NCBI GenBank assembly: GCA_015061055.1
Contig: SUXH01000009.1
Coordinates: 1 to 64,000 of the forward strand
Length of the DNA stretch: 64,000 nt
Reading direction: 5' to 3'
Source: Bacteroidales bacterium
GTDB lineage: Bacteria; Bacteroidota; Bacteroidia; Bacteroidales; Muribaculaceae
Position numbers and translations under genes: made by a program. Positions 42,607-50,468 of this stretch are shown here, in pieces. The notes beneath the pieces were generated by a model. The model saw only the letters and a list, made by a program, of their open reading frames with translations. It had not been told where the DNA came from and ran no database searches. Numbering within the stretch: position 1 is the stretch's first letter; each line of letters opens with the position of its first letter.

Positions 42607-44556
42607 CTATGAATTAATTTTCAATTTGTTGTGGTTCATTCGTTGCATATATTGCTGAATGATGGCTTGCAAAAGGTGTTCCATTGCAGGTTGTTCGGAA
42701 CGTGTGTCTATGATATTGTTGCGTAGCAGAGGGTCATTTCGATAATCGTATACTGCACGAGTATTTTTTCCGTCGAACTGCAATAATAAGTCACCTTGAA
42801 CAAGTTGGTAGATGCCATTGATATAGTTCACAGCAAAAGTTTTGTGTGCAGGAGTTGTGAAAAGGTCGTTACCAAAAGCGAGATATGGTTCATTCTTTCC
42901 AAGATAGCTCAAAATGGTAGGGTAGATGTCGATTTGTTGTGCAACTACGTCGGTACGCAACGATGGTGCAAGTGAGCCGTCGGGAGTATAGAATATTATA
43001 GGCACTTCAAATAGTCCGAGGTCGGTTTTGTATTTGTCGGTTACCGATAGGTTGGTGTGGTCGGCAGTGATAACGAAAAGAGTGTTGCGATACCAAGGCA
43101 TAGTCTTTACGCGATTGAAAAATTGGCGCAACGAATAATCGGTGTAGCGTACACATTTATGCATAGGATTGTTGTTGTCCTCAGGGAATGTGTCGACATA
43201 CTGTTCCGGAATCTTGTAGGGATGGTGTGATGATGCAGTGAAGAGTGTGGCAAGGAAAGGTTGCTTAGACACTTCGAGATTGTCGGCAAAAAATTGCATA
43301 AACTCTTCGTCCCAGATAGCCCATTTGCCATCGAAATCGTCCATACCATTGTATTTGTCCGATTTGCAGTATTCATCAAGTCCGTAATAGCTATCATATC
43401 CGGTAGCGTGTGTGAATGCTTTAAACCCAAGAGTGATGTTGTGCCCGCCATGGAAATAGGTTGAGAAATAGTTGTCTTTACCGAGCTCATAAGCTATACC
43501 TCCGAGTTCGTTGAGCGAGGCGGGTGTAAGGAAGAATGTTTCGACAAAATGTGGTATTCCCGAAAGTATTGAAGGCATAGCGTCCATACTCTTGCGTCCG
43601 TTGGCAAAAGAGTATTTGAATGTGAGCGATTGCCCTGCTATCGAGTCGAGGAAAGGTGTATATCCTTTACCTTCGTTGTAGTAACCAATATATTCTTTCC
43701 CGATGCTTTCAAGAATGATTATTACCACGTTTTTATTAGAGTTTTTTCCAAGAGAATCGGCTACGACGGTAGGGCGATGTTCCGGTGTGTAGGTGAGATT
43801 CATTTCCTCGTCGGTCATATAGTTAGGAATTTCAAATACCTTTTTGCCGAGTGTACGAATTACCGAAAACGGTGTGTTGAGAACCAAGGCTGTTTCGATA
43901 GGGCGGTTCACATATTCGTTGGCATTGCTGATAGTGATAGGGCGAGTACCGGCTGTGATACTGCCACGCACTCCCACAATAGCGATAGGGATGAGCAGAA
44001 TGAGCGAAACTCCTTGTGTGGTGTAATATCTCCACTTGGTGGTAGAAACGCTTGCAGATGGCTTTAAAAACGCTTTCCACATAAGTGCTATTATTATGAT
44101 AAATGCTGCTGTGAGATACCAATGTGTAATCAACTCGCTACCGACGATTGAGAGTAGGTTGCCTTCGTTGGCAAATTCGCTGAACACAGTGGCAGTGGAG
44201 CGTCGACCTGTGTAGGTGAAATACACAGCGTCGGCAAGGTTTGAGGCGATTGCAATGCCATTAGGCACAATATACACCCATTTGAGGAATTTGTGGAATC
44301 TTTCATTCTCTTTCAAGTGGAAAGGTAATAGCAGTAACACAAGATACAGAGCATTAACATAGATAATTGTGCTTGTGTCGAATACTAACGAGCCTCGCAA
44401 CATATTTGTCGCCAACTCCCATGACATATAAGGGGCAAAACTGCTCCAATTCTCAATAAAATATATAACTCTTGTGAGCATCATTGCAATAAATGCAATA
44501 GCAATGTTCACTGCCCCTACAAAGAGAGGAGATTTAAATAGATTCTTCGAATTCAT
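42607..44556 (-). CDS. LtaS-like sulfatase/phosphoglycerol transferase (copy B)
   Basis: 649 residues, inner-membrane enzyme of the alkaline-phosphatase superfamily (LTA synthase family). Five hydrophobic segments fill about residues 1-190 (for example AVNIAIAFIAMMLTRVIYFI and LYLVLLLLPFHL). The extracytoplasmic catalytic domain starts near 270: NVVIIILESIGKEY (metal Glu), YSFANGRKSMDAMPSIL (nucleophile Ser/Thr region), FSTYFHGGHN, FTASSHHPY, and VITADHTN (metal Asp-His). Such enzymes move phosphoglycerol or phosphoethanolamine groups onto envelope glycans or lipids; this phylum has no lipoteichoic acid, so the acceptor is unknown. It is the second of two tandem paralogues, 10 bp after the first. 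Confidence 0.88.
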   Translation of the reverse strand: MNSKNLFKSPLFVGAVNIAIAFIAMMLTRVIYFIENWSSFAPYMSWELATNMLRGSLVFDTSTIIYVNALYLVLLLLPFHLKENERFHKFLKWVYIVPNGIAIASNLADAVYFTYTGRRSTATVFSEFANEGNLLSIVGSELITHWYLTAAFIIIIALMWKAFLKPSASVSTTKWRYYTTQGVSLILLIPIAIVGVRGSITAGTRPITISNANEYVNRPIETALVLNTPFSVIRTLGKKVFEIPNYMTDEEMNLTYTPEHRPTVVADSLGKNSNKNVVIIILESIGKEYIGYYNEGKGYTPFLDSIAGQSLTFKYSFANGRKSMDAMPSILSGIPHFVETFFLTPASLNELGGIAYELGKDNYFSTYFHGGHNITLGFKAFTHATGYDSYYGLDEYCKSDKYNGMDDFDGKWAIWDEEFMQFFADNLEVSKQPFLATLFTASSHHPYKIPEQYVDTFPEDNNNPMHKCVRYTDYSLRQFFNRVKTMPWYRNTLFVITADHTNLSVTDKYKTDLGLFEVPIIFYTPDGSLAPSLRTDVVAQQIDIYPTILSYLGKNEPYLAFGNDLFTTPAHKTFAVNYINGIYQLVQGDLLLQFDGKNTRAVYDYRNDPLLRNNIIDTRSEQPAMEHLLQAIIQQYMQRMNHNKLKINS

Positions 44557-44566
44557 AAAGAGTGAA

Positions 44567-46516
44567 TTATTCTTTTACTACAAGGTTGTCGGTGTTCATT
44601 CGTTGCATATAGCTTTGAATGATTGCTTGCAATTTGTGTTCCATTGTCGATTGTTCGGGACGTGTGCCGAGAAGGTTGTTGCGAAGCAAGCGGTCGGTTG
44701 TGATGTCGTACACCCCGATAGCCTTAGTGCCGTCGTGTTGTAATAACAATCCGTCGTTCACATACTGATACACACCATTGATATAGTTTACAGCAAAGTC
44801 TTTGCCTTCGGGGTTGTTGAAAAGGTCTATACCAAACGAAATATAAGGTTTATCGTAACCAAGATAATTAAGTACAGTAGGCATTATGTCGATTTGCTGT
44901 GCAATAATGTTGTCATAATAAGCCGGTGTGAGGGTAGTGTCACCCGGAGCATAAAATATTATCGGCACTTCGAATAATCCGAGTTCGGTGAGATATTCGG
45001 GGTGATGTGCTTCATTGGTGTGGTCGGCTGTGATAACAAACAGTGTATTGTTGTACCAAGGTTGAGTTTTAATGTTGTCGAAGAATCGACGCAACGACAT
45101 ATCGCTGTAAGCAACGCACTTCTCAATAAGTACTTTTCCTTCGGGGAATTGTTCTTTGTATCGTTCGGGGACTACATAAGGGTGATGTGATGAAGCAGTG
45201 AAAACCGATGTCATAAAAGGAGTGGTGAAAGTGTTCATTTTATCGGCATAGAATTGCAGAAACTCTTCGTCCCATAAAGCCCAAGTGCCGTCGTAGTGCT
45301 CCGGTTGATAATATCCGTCGGCACGATATTCGTCCATTCCGTAGTAGTCCTTGAATCCGGCAGCGCGAGCATAGGCCTCAAAACCCATTGATCCGTTGGG
45401 AGCACCATGGAAGAATGCTGTATAATATCCCTTATTGTTAAGCTCTCCGGCAATACTGCTCACCTTGTTGAGCGAAGCCGGAGTGAGGAAGAATGGTTCG
45501 ATAAACATAGGTATCCCTGAAAGCACCGATGGCATACCGTCGATGCTCTTGCGCCCATTGCTGAATGAGTAGCGATAGGTAATACCTTGTTGTGCGATGG
45601 AGTCGAGGAATGGCATATATCCGGGGTATTCTTCGGGGCGTTCGTGGCGGTTGAGCCATGCGCTATATTCCTTGCCGAAACTTTCCATTATCAGCACTAC
45701 AACGTTACGAGGAGAGAACTGTGTGCTGTCGCCGGGAAGGTGTAGAGGGGAGAATGTGGCATTCATTTCCTCGTCGGGCATATAGGAGGGAATCTCAAAT
45801 GCTTTTTTGTCGATTGTGCGAATGATAGAGAACGGAGTGTTGAGCACAACCGCTGTTTCGATAGGGCGGTTTACATATTGATTGGCATTGCTGAGGGTGA
45901 TAGGGCGTACTGCTTTCCCTACACCGCCACGAATACCTATTACACTCAGTGCTATTGCTATTATAAAAGTAATGGTTTGGGTGATATAATAAGCTGTTTT
46001 GCTTGACGAAGATTGTTCTTTTGGTGTGCGGTATAACTTCCACATACCCCAAATTATCAATGCAAATATAACGATGAGATACCAATGATTGAGTGTTTCT
46101 TTTAGAAAAATTCCGGCTAAGTTGCTCTCGTTGGAAAATTCGCTAAACACAGTGGCTGTGGAGCGTCGACCTGTAAATTGGAAGTACACAGAATCGGCTA
46201 AGTTGGAAGCAAGTGCTATGGCATTGAGTGTGATATATGTGATTTTGGTGGCTTTATAGTATCCTTGTCGTTCTTTTATGTGTAAGGGGAGTAAAGCCAT
46301 TAGGATGTAGAGGCCATTGATATAAAGTAGTGCTGTAGTGTCAAACTTCATACCACCCTGCAACATATCGCAGGCAAGACCGCTATCCATATAGGGAGCA
46401 AAATAGCTGTAGTTGACAAAATAGAATATCACCCTTGCGAGCATAAACACGATAAAAGCAATGGCAACATTACACAACGTACTGCCTATAATGGTTCTAG
46501 TGAATTTTTGTATCAT
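44567..46516 (-). CDS. LtaS-like sulfatase/phosphoglycerol transferase (copy A)
   Basis: 649 residues from ATG 46516; the longer frame to 46546 would start inside the -7 box. Same layout as copy B: membrane part (CNVAIAFIVFMLARVIFYFV and later segments to about 190), then NVVVLIMESFGKEY, YSFSNGRKSIDGMPSVL, FTAFFHGAPN, FTASSHHPY and VITADHTN. Both copies share long stretches such as TGRRSTATVFSEF (about residue 120) and the C-terminal LLQAIIQ / KLQAIIQ-YMQRMN end, so they come from a tandem duplication that has since diverged. First gene of the pair, with its own promoter; substrate differences between the copies are likely but cannot be read. Confidence 0.88.
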   Translation of the reverse strand: MIQKFTRTIIGSTLCNVAIAFIVFMLARVIFYFVNYSYFAPYMDSGLACDMLQGGMKFDTTALLYINGLYILMALLPLHIKERQGYYKATKITYITLNAIALASNLADSVYFQFTGRRSTATVFSEFSNESNLAGIFLKETLNHWYLIVIFALIIWGMWKLYRTPKEQSSSSKTAYYITQTITFIIAIALSVIGIRGGVGKAVRPITLSNANQYVNRPIETAVVLNTPFSIIRTIDKKAFEIPSYMPDEEMNATFSPLHLPGDSTQFSPRNVVVLIMESFGKEYSAWLNRHERPEEYPGYMPFLDSIAQQGITYRYSFSNGRKSIDGMPSVLSGIPMFIEPFFLTPASLNKVSSIAGELNNKGYYTAFFHGAPNGSMGFEAYARAAGFKDYYGMDEYRADGYYQPEHYDGTWALWDEEFLQFYADKMNTFTTPFMTSVFTASSHHPYVVPERYKEQFPEGKVLIEKCVAYSDMSLRRFFDNIKTQPWYNNTLFVITADHTNEAHHPEYLTELGLFEVPIIFYAPGDTTLTPAYYDNIIAQQIDIMPTVLNYLGYDKPYISFGIDLFNNPEGKDFAVNYINGVYQYVNDGLLLQHDGTKAIGVYDITTDRLLRNNLLGTRPEQSTMEHKLQAIIQSYMQRMNTDNLVVKE

Positions 46517-46543
46517 AATTGGTAAACGTTTGTTTCGCAGATG

Positions 46544-46551
46544 CAAAATTA
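46544..46551 (-). promoter_or_regulatory. -7 box for the LtaS-like pair
   Basis: The minus strand reads TAATTTTG (TAnnTTTG), 27 bp before ATG 46516. It overlaps the alternative upstream start, which is thereby excluded. Confidence 0.55.
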
Positions 46552-46574
46552 AAGTAAATCTTGAGAATAGACAT

Positions 46575-47291
46575 CTATTTCACTTTTTTTATTGCTAAAT
46601 AGTGTTTGCGTTCTTGGTCGGGGAGTTTCTCAATGGCATATCGAAGTGCGGTACGTGGCATAAATTGTGCATAAGTGTCGAGAAACTTGTGTAAAATAGA
46701 AACATCGCGTTTTCCTACTTCACGCAACATCCATCCGGTAGCTTTGTGTATGAGGTCGTGAGGGTGAGTGAGCAACATCTTGGATAGTGCAAGCGTGGTG
46801 TCGAACCGGTGGTTGCGAATGAGCGTGAGTGTGCTAACGATTGCAATACGCTGTTCCCACATATTTGTACTCTTTACAAGCGTGAATAGTATGTCGTGGC
46901 TATGTGTGAGAAGCCATTCACCGAGAATGTAAGGACAACTGAGGTCGACAAGATCCCAATTGTTGATAAATCGAGAATGTGAAAGATAGAAATTGATTAT
47001 TTCGAGGCGCGACACATCATCTTTGTTTTTCTTGAATCGTAGAACAAGAGCAATAAGTGCCGATAGTCGAAACTCGTGTATCTGTGATGAGAGCATAGTG
47101 GATATGTCGGCAAAAGAGGCGTTGATATATTTTTTTGCCACATTCCGATTTTGAGGTACTGTAAGCCCAATGAAAATATCTCCTTCACCATATTGGTTTT
47201 TTCCTGTTTTGAAAAAACTTGATAGTATTTTTACTTTATTAGGGTTGGCTATTGCGTAAAGTTCGTTTTGCCACGTTTCAACTTGTTCCAT
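46575..47291 (-). CDS. DNA alkylation repair protein, AlkD-like
   Basis: 238 residues (from ATG 47291; 47303 would leave almost no leader behind the -7 box). All-helical HEAT-like repeat protein of the AlkC/AlkD glycosylase superfamily, which removes 3- or 7-alkylpurines from DNA. Seen: IFIGLTVPQNRNVAKKY, FRLSALIALVLRF, NNWDLVDLSCPYILGEWL, QRIAIVSTLTLIR, and the conserved HPHDLIHKATGWMLREVGKR near residues 185-204. The D/H-D and W-R-E residues of the family are present. Stand-alone gene with its own promoter. Confidence 0.88.
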   Translation of the reverse strand: MEQVETWQNELYAIANPNKVKILSSFFKTGKNQYGEGDIFIGLTVPQNRNVAKKYINASFADISTMLSSQIHEFRLSALIALVLRFKKNKDDVSRLEIINFYLSHSRFINNWDLVDLSCPYILGEWLLTHSHDILFTLVKSTNMWEQRIAIVSTLTLIRNHRFDTTLALSKMLLTHPHDLIHKATGWMLREVGKRDVSILHKFLDTYAQFMPRTALRYAIEKLPDQERKHYLAIKKVK

Positions 47292-47314
47292 CTTATGCAC
47301 CATTTAGTTGATGT

Positions 47315-47322
47315 CAAAATTA
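47315..47322 (-). promoter_or_regulatory. -7 box for the AlkD-like gene
   Basis: The minus strand reads TAATTTTG (TAnnTTTG), 23 bp before ATG 47291. Confidence 0.45.
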
Positions 47323-47534
47323 CTAAAATAGATTGAAAACTTCGACCAAATTCCCGAAAAGAAAAATTTTATTGAAATCTCAGCGACTTATAAATGTGGT
47401 AATATGCTGTGGTACAGGTGGGTAGGTTTGTGTTTCTCTTGCGCAAGAATGTGTCTGAAAATTCGAAAATAGTATATAAAATGGCCTTAGTGTGAATTTT
47501 TGTTAATAAAATATGTTCATAGTCAATTCTATGT

Positions 47535-47542
47535 TATCTTTG
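47535..47542 (+). promoter_or_regulatory. -7 box for ybeY-mnmG
   Basis: TATCTTTG (TAnnTTTG), 19 bp before the ybeY ATG. Confidence 0.55.
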
Positions 47543-47561
47543 TGTGTAATTTAGGAGAATT

Positions 47562-47999
47562 ATGTCGACAATAAATTTTTTATCGAAAAAAATTGAAATG
47601 CCCAAGTTCGATGAAGAGAAAGTGAGAACTTGGATAGAGGAAGTGGCTCGACGACACGATCGTCGTGTGGGCGACTTAAATTATATATTTTGTAACGATG
47701 AGAAGATTCTCGAAGTGAATATTGAGTTTCTTCAACACGACTACTACACCGACATAATAACTTTTGATTATTCTACCAAGCGCAAAATAAGTGGTGACAT
47801 ATTTATTTCACTCGATACTGTGGCAAGCAATGCAGGGTTGTTTGCAAAGGATTACGACGAAGAATTTATGCGTGTGGTGATACATGGTGTGCTACATCTT
47901 TGTGGTATAAATGACAAGGGTGAAGGAGAACGCGAAATAATGGAACAACATGAAAATGATGCACTTGCATTGTGGACAAATGATATTTCAAAAATATGA
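47562..47999 (+). CDS. ybeY: Endoribonuclease YbeY (rRNA maturation)
   Basis: Metal-dependent RNase needed for 16S rRNA 3'-end maturation and ribosome quality control. 145 residues. Seen: the central FLQHDYYTDIITFDY (NxxYRxxDxxTDVLSF-like) and ISGDIFISLDTV, then the metal motif HGVLHLCGINDKGE. The first two His are kept (HGxLH); the third His of the usual GYDH is Lys (NDK), which is common in this phylum. It overlaps mnmG by 4 bp. Confidence 0.95.
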   Translation: MSTINFLSKKIEMPKFDEEKVRTWIEEVARRHDRRVGDLNYIFCNDEKILEVNIEFLQHDYYTDIITFDYSTKRKISGDIFISLDTVASNAGLFAKDYDEEFMRVVIHGVLHLCGINDKGEGEREIMEQHENDALALWTNDISKI

Positions 48000-49873
48000 G
48001 ATTTGAATATGATGTTATAGTGATAGGTGGAGGACATGCAGGTTGTGAAGCAGCTTGCGCAGCCGCTAATTTAGGCTCAAGTACTCTGCTTATTACTTTG
48101 GATATGAACAAAATAGCCCAAATGAGTTGTAATCCTGCCGTAGGAGGTATAGCTAAAGGTCAGATTGTGAGGGAGATAGATGCTCTTGGGGGCTTTATGG
48201 GTATTGTTACCGACCGCTCGGCAATCCAATTCCGTATGCTAAATCGTTCAAAAGGTCCGGCGATGTGGAGTCCAAGGGCACAGAGCGACAGAATGCGTTT
48301 TATGGCAGAATGGCGTAATGTTATTGAGAATACACCCAATCTGTATATATGGCAGGATGATGCTATCGGTTTTGTGATTGAAAATGATATAGTAATGGGC
48401 GTGAAAACGGCATTTGGGGTGGAATTTAAAGCAAAAGCTGTAGTGCTCACAGCGGGGACATTCCTTAACGGACTTATGCACGTGGGGCGCGTACAGATAA
48501 AAGGCGGTCGCGTGTCGGAACCGGCATCACATGGTATTACCGAGCAGTTGAGAGATCTTGGATTTGTAACCGAGCGAATGAAAACCGGTACGCCTGTGCG
48601 AATTGATGCGCGTTCAATAAATTTTGATCTTGCCGAAATGCAAGAAGGAGATAATGATTATCACAAATTCTCATATATGCCCGATGTGAAACGAGAGTTG
48701 AAGCAACGTCCTTGTTGGATTGTGAACACTAACTCTGAAGTTCACGAGATATTGCGAGAAGGATTGCCTGAATCACCTCTTTACAATGGGCAGATTCAGA
48801 GTATAGGACCTCGTTATTGCCCGAGTATAGAAACGAAGATTGTGACATTTGCCGATAAGGATTCACATCAGCTATTCCTTGAACCCGAAGGCGAAACCAC
48901 CAACGAGTATTATGTTAACGGATTTTCATCGTCATTGCCTCTTGAAGTGCAATTTAATGCGCTCAAGAAAGTGCCTGCGCTTGAAAATGTACAAATTTAT
49001 CGTCCCGGATATGCTATTGAATACGACTTTTTCGATCCTACTCAATTAAAGCATACACTTGAAACCAAAAAGGTGCAAAACTTATTCTTTGCAGGTCAGG
49101 TAAATGGCACTACGGGGTATGAAGAAGCTGCCGGACAAGGGTTGATAGCTGGTATTAATGCTCACCAAAATGTGGTGGGAGGCGAGCCTTTTGTGCTTGG
49201 TAGAGATGAGGCATATATCGGTGTGCTTATTGATGATTTGGTCACTAAGGGAGTAGATGAGCCTTATCGTATGTTTACTTCGCGAGCTGAATATCGTATA
49301 TTGTTACGCCAAGATGATGCCGATATGCGTCTGACCGAGAAGTCGTACAAATTAGGTCTTGCAAGCAATCAACGATATGAATTAATGGTATCGAAGCGTG
49401 AACAGCGTGACGCATTGGTTGATTTCTGTAAGGAATTTTCTATTAAGCCGGCATTGATTAATGCCGATTTGGAACGTATGGGAACATCTCCATTGAAGGA
49501 GGGGTGTAAGCTTTACTCATTGGTACTTCGCCCACAACTCGATATCAATAAGCTTGCAGAAGTGATACAGCCATTAAAAAACTTTATCGACAAATTGGAA
49601 GAGGCACGTAGAGAGGAAATAATCGAAGCGGCAGAAATTCTAATAAAATATCAAGGGTATATTGACCGAGAAAAAATGATAGCTGAAAAAGTGATGCGTC
49701 TTGAGCATATAAAATTGCGAGGCAAATTAAAATATAGCGATATACAAGCTATTTCAACCGAAGCCCGCCAAAAACTCGAAAAAATAGACCCTGAAACGGT
49801 GGCGCAAGCGGCACGAATACCTGGTATTTCGCCAAGCGACATAAATATATTGCTCTTATTATTAGGGCGATAA
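47996..49873 (+). CDS. mnmG: tRNA uridine-5-carboxymethylaminomethyl modification enzyme
   Basis: FAD enzyme that, with MnmE, makes the cmnm5 modification at wobble U34 of tRNAs. 625 residues. Seen: FAD-binding VIVIGGGHAGCEAA (7-20), SCNPAVGGIAKGQIVREIDALGG in the family block (about 44-66), LTAGTFLNGLMHVG, RMKTGTPVRID, GQVNGTTGYEEAAGQGLIAG, and the C-terminal helical tail with IPGISPSDINILL. Translationally coupled to ybeY (4-bp overlap). A parS site follows 8 bp after its stop, in keeping with the origin-proximal position that mnmG (gidA) has in many bacteria. Confidence 0.98.
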   Translation: MRFEYDVIVIGGGHAGCEAACAAANLGSSTLLITLDMNKIAQMSCNPAVGGIAKGQIVREIDALGGFMGIVTDRSAIQFRMLNRSKGPAMWSPRAQSDRMRFMAEWRNVIENTPNLYIWQDDAIGFVIENDIVMGVKTAFGVEFKAKAVVLTAGTFLNGLMHVGRVQIKGGRVSEPASHGITEQLRDLGFVTERMKTGTPVRIDARSINFDLAEMQEGDNDYHKFSYMPDVKRELKQRPCWIVNTNSEVHEILREGLPESPLYNGQIQSIGPRYCPSIETKIVTFADKDSHQLFLEPEGETTNEYYVNGFSSSLPLEVQFNALKKVPALENVQIYRPGYAIEYDFFDPTQLKHTLETKKVQNLFFAGQVNGTTGYEEAAGQGLIAGINAHQNVVGGEPFVLGRDEAYIGVLIDDLVTKGVDEPYRMFTSRAEYRILLRQDDADMRLTEKSYKLGLASNQRYELMVSKREQRDALVDFCKEFSIKPALINADLERMGTSPLKEGCKLYSLVLRPQLDINKLAEVIQPLKNFIDKLEEARREEIIEAAEILIKYQGYIDREKMIAEKVMRLEHIKLRGKLKYSDIQAISTEARQKLEKIDPETVAQAARIPGISPSDINILLLLLGR

Positions 49874-49881
49874 ATGTAAAT

Positions 49882-49897
49882 TGTTTCACGTGGAACA
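49882..49897. other. parS centromere site (ParB binding)
   Basis: The 16 bases TGTTTCACGTGGAACA, read on the minus strand as TGTTCCACGTGAAACA, are a perfect match to the bacterial chromosomal parS consensus (TGTTNCACGTGAAACA). The site lies in the 48-bp gap between mnmG and apt. ParB bound here would spread and load SMC/condensin for origin segregation. parA and parB are not in the window. Confidence 0.9.
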
Positions 49898-49921
49898 TTA
49901 ATTTAAATAAATATATTTATT

Positions 49922-50455
49922 ATGGAAGAAAACAAAATGGAAAGAGTGAAAAGTCTTATTCGTGATATACCTGATTTTCCTCAAAAAGGTATTTTATTCC
50001 GCGATTTGACAACTGCGCTTAAAGATGGTCAAGCATTACACGAAATAGGTGAAACATTGCGTGATATGTATAAAGATCTGGGTGTTACAAAGGTTGTGGG
50101 TATCGAAGCTCGTGGCTTTATCGGGGCATCGATTCTTGCGTATGAATTGAATGCCGGATTTGTTCCTTTGCGTAAGCCTGGAAAACTTCCAGCTATCACG
50201 ATCAACAAGACATATGCTAAGGAATATGGCACCGACACAATCGAAATACATCGTGATGCAATCGATGAAAATGATATTGTGGTGATTCATGATGACCTTC
50301 TTGCTACAGGAGGAACGATGGCTGCTGCCTACGAACTTGTAAAAAGTCTTAATCCTAAGAAAGTATATATCAATTTTGTGGTGGAATTATCGGTGCTTAA
50401 TGGCCGTGCCGCATTCCCTGCCGATGCTGAAATTACTTCGTTGATAACTTATTAA
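49922..50455 (+). CDS. apt: Adenine phosphoribosyltransferase
   Basis: Salvages adenine to AMP using PRPP. 177 residues, standard. Seen: IRDIPDFPQKGILFRDLTT (about 13-31), VVGIEARGFIGASILAYEL (about 59-77), FVPLRKPGKLP, and the PRPP loop VVIHDDLLATGGTM (about 120-133). The ORF frame begins MEENKMERVKSLIRDIP; the second Met at residue 6 is also possible. Followed 13 bp later by uvrC. Confidence 0.96.
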   Translation: MEENKMERVKSLIRDIPDFPQKGILFRDLTTALKDGQALHEIGETLRDMYKDLGVTKVVGIEARGFIGASILAYELNAGFVPLRKPGKLPAITINKTYAKEYGTDTIEIHRDAIDENDIVVIHDDLLATGGTMAAAYELVKSLNPKKVYINFVVELSVLNGRAAFPADAEITSLITY

Positions 50456-50468
50456 TATATTATTTGGG

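Noticed and set aside
47438-47447. Perfect 10-bp palindrome CTTGCGCAAG in front of ybeY
   Set aside because: Short and isolated, 88 bp before the -7 box; could be an operator but chance is as likely.
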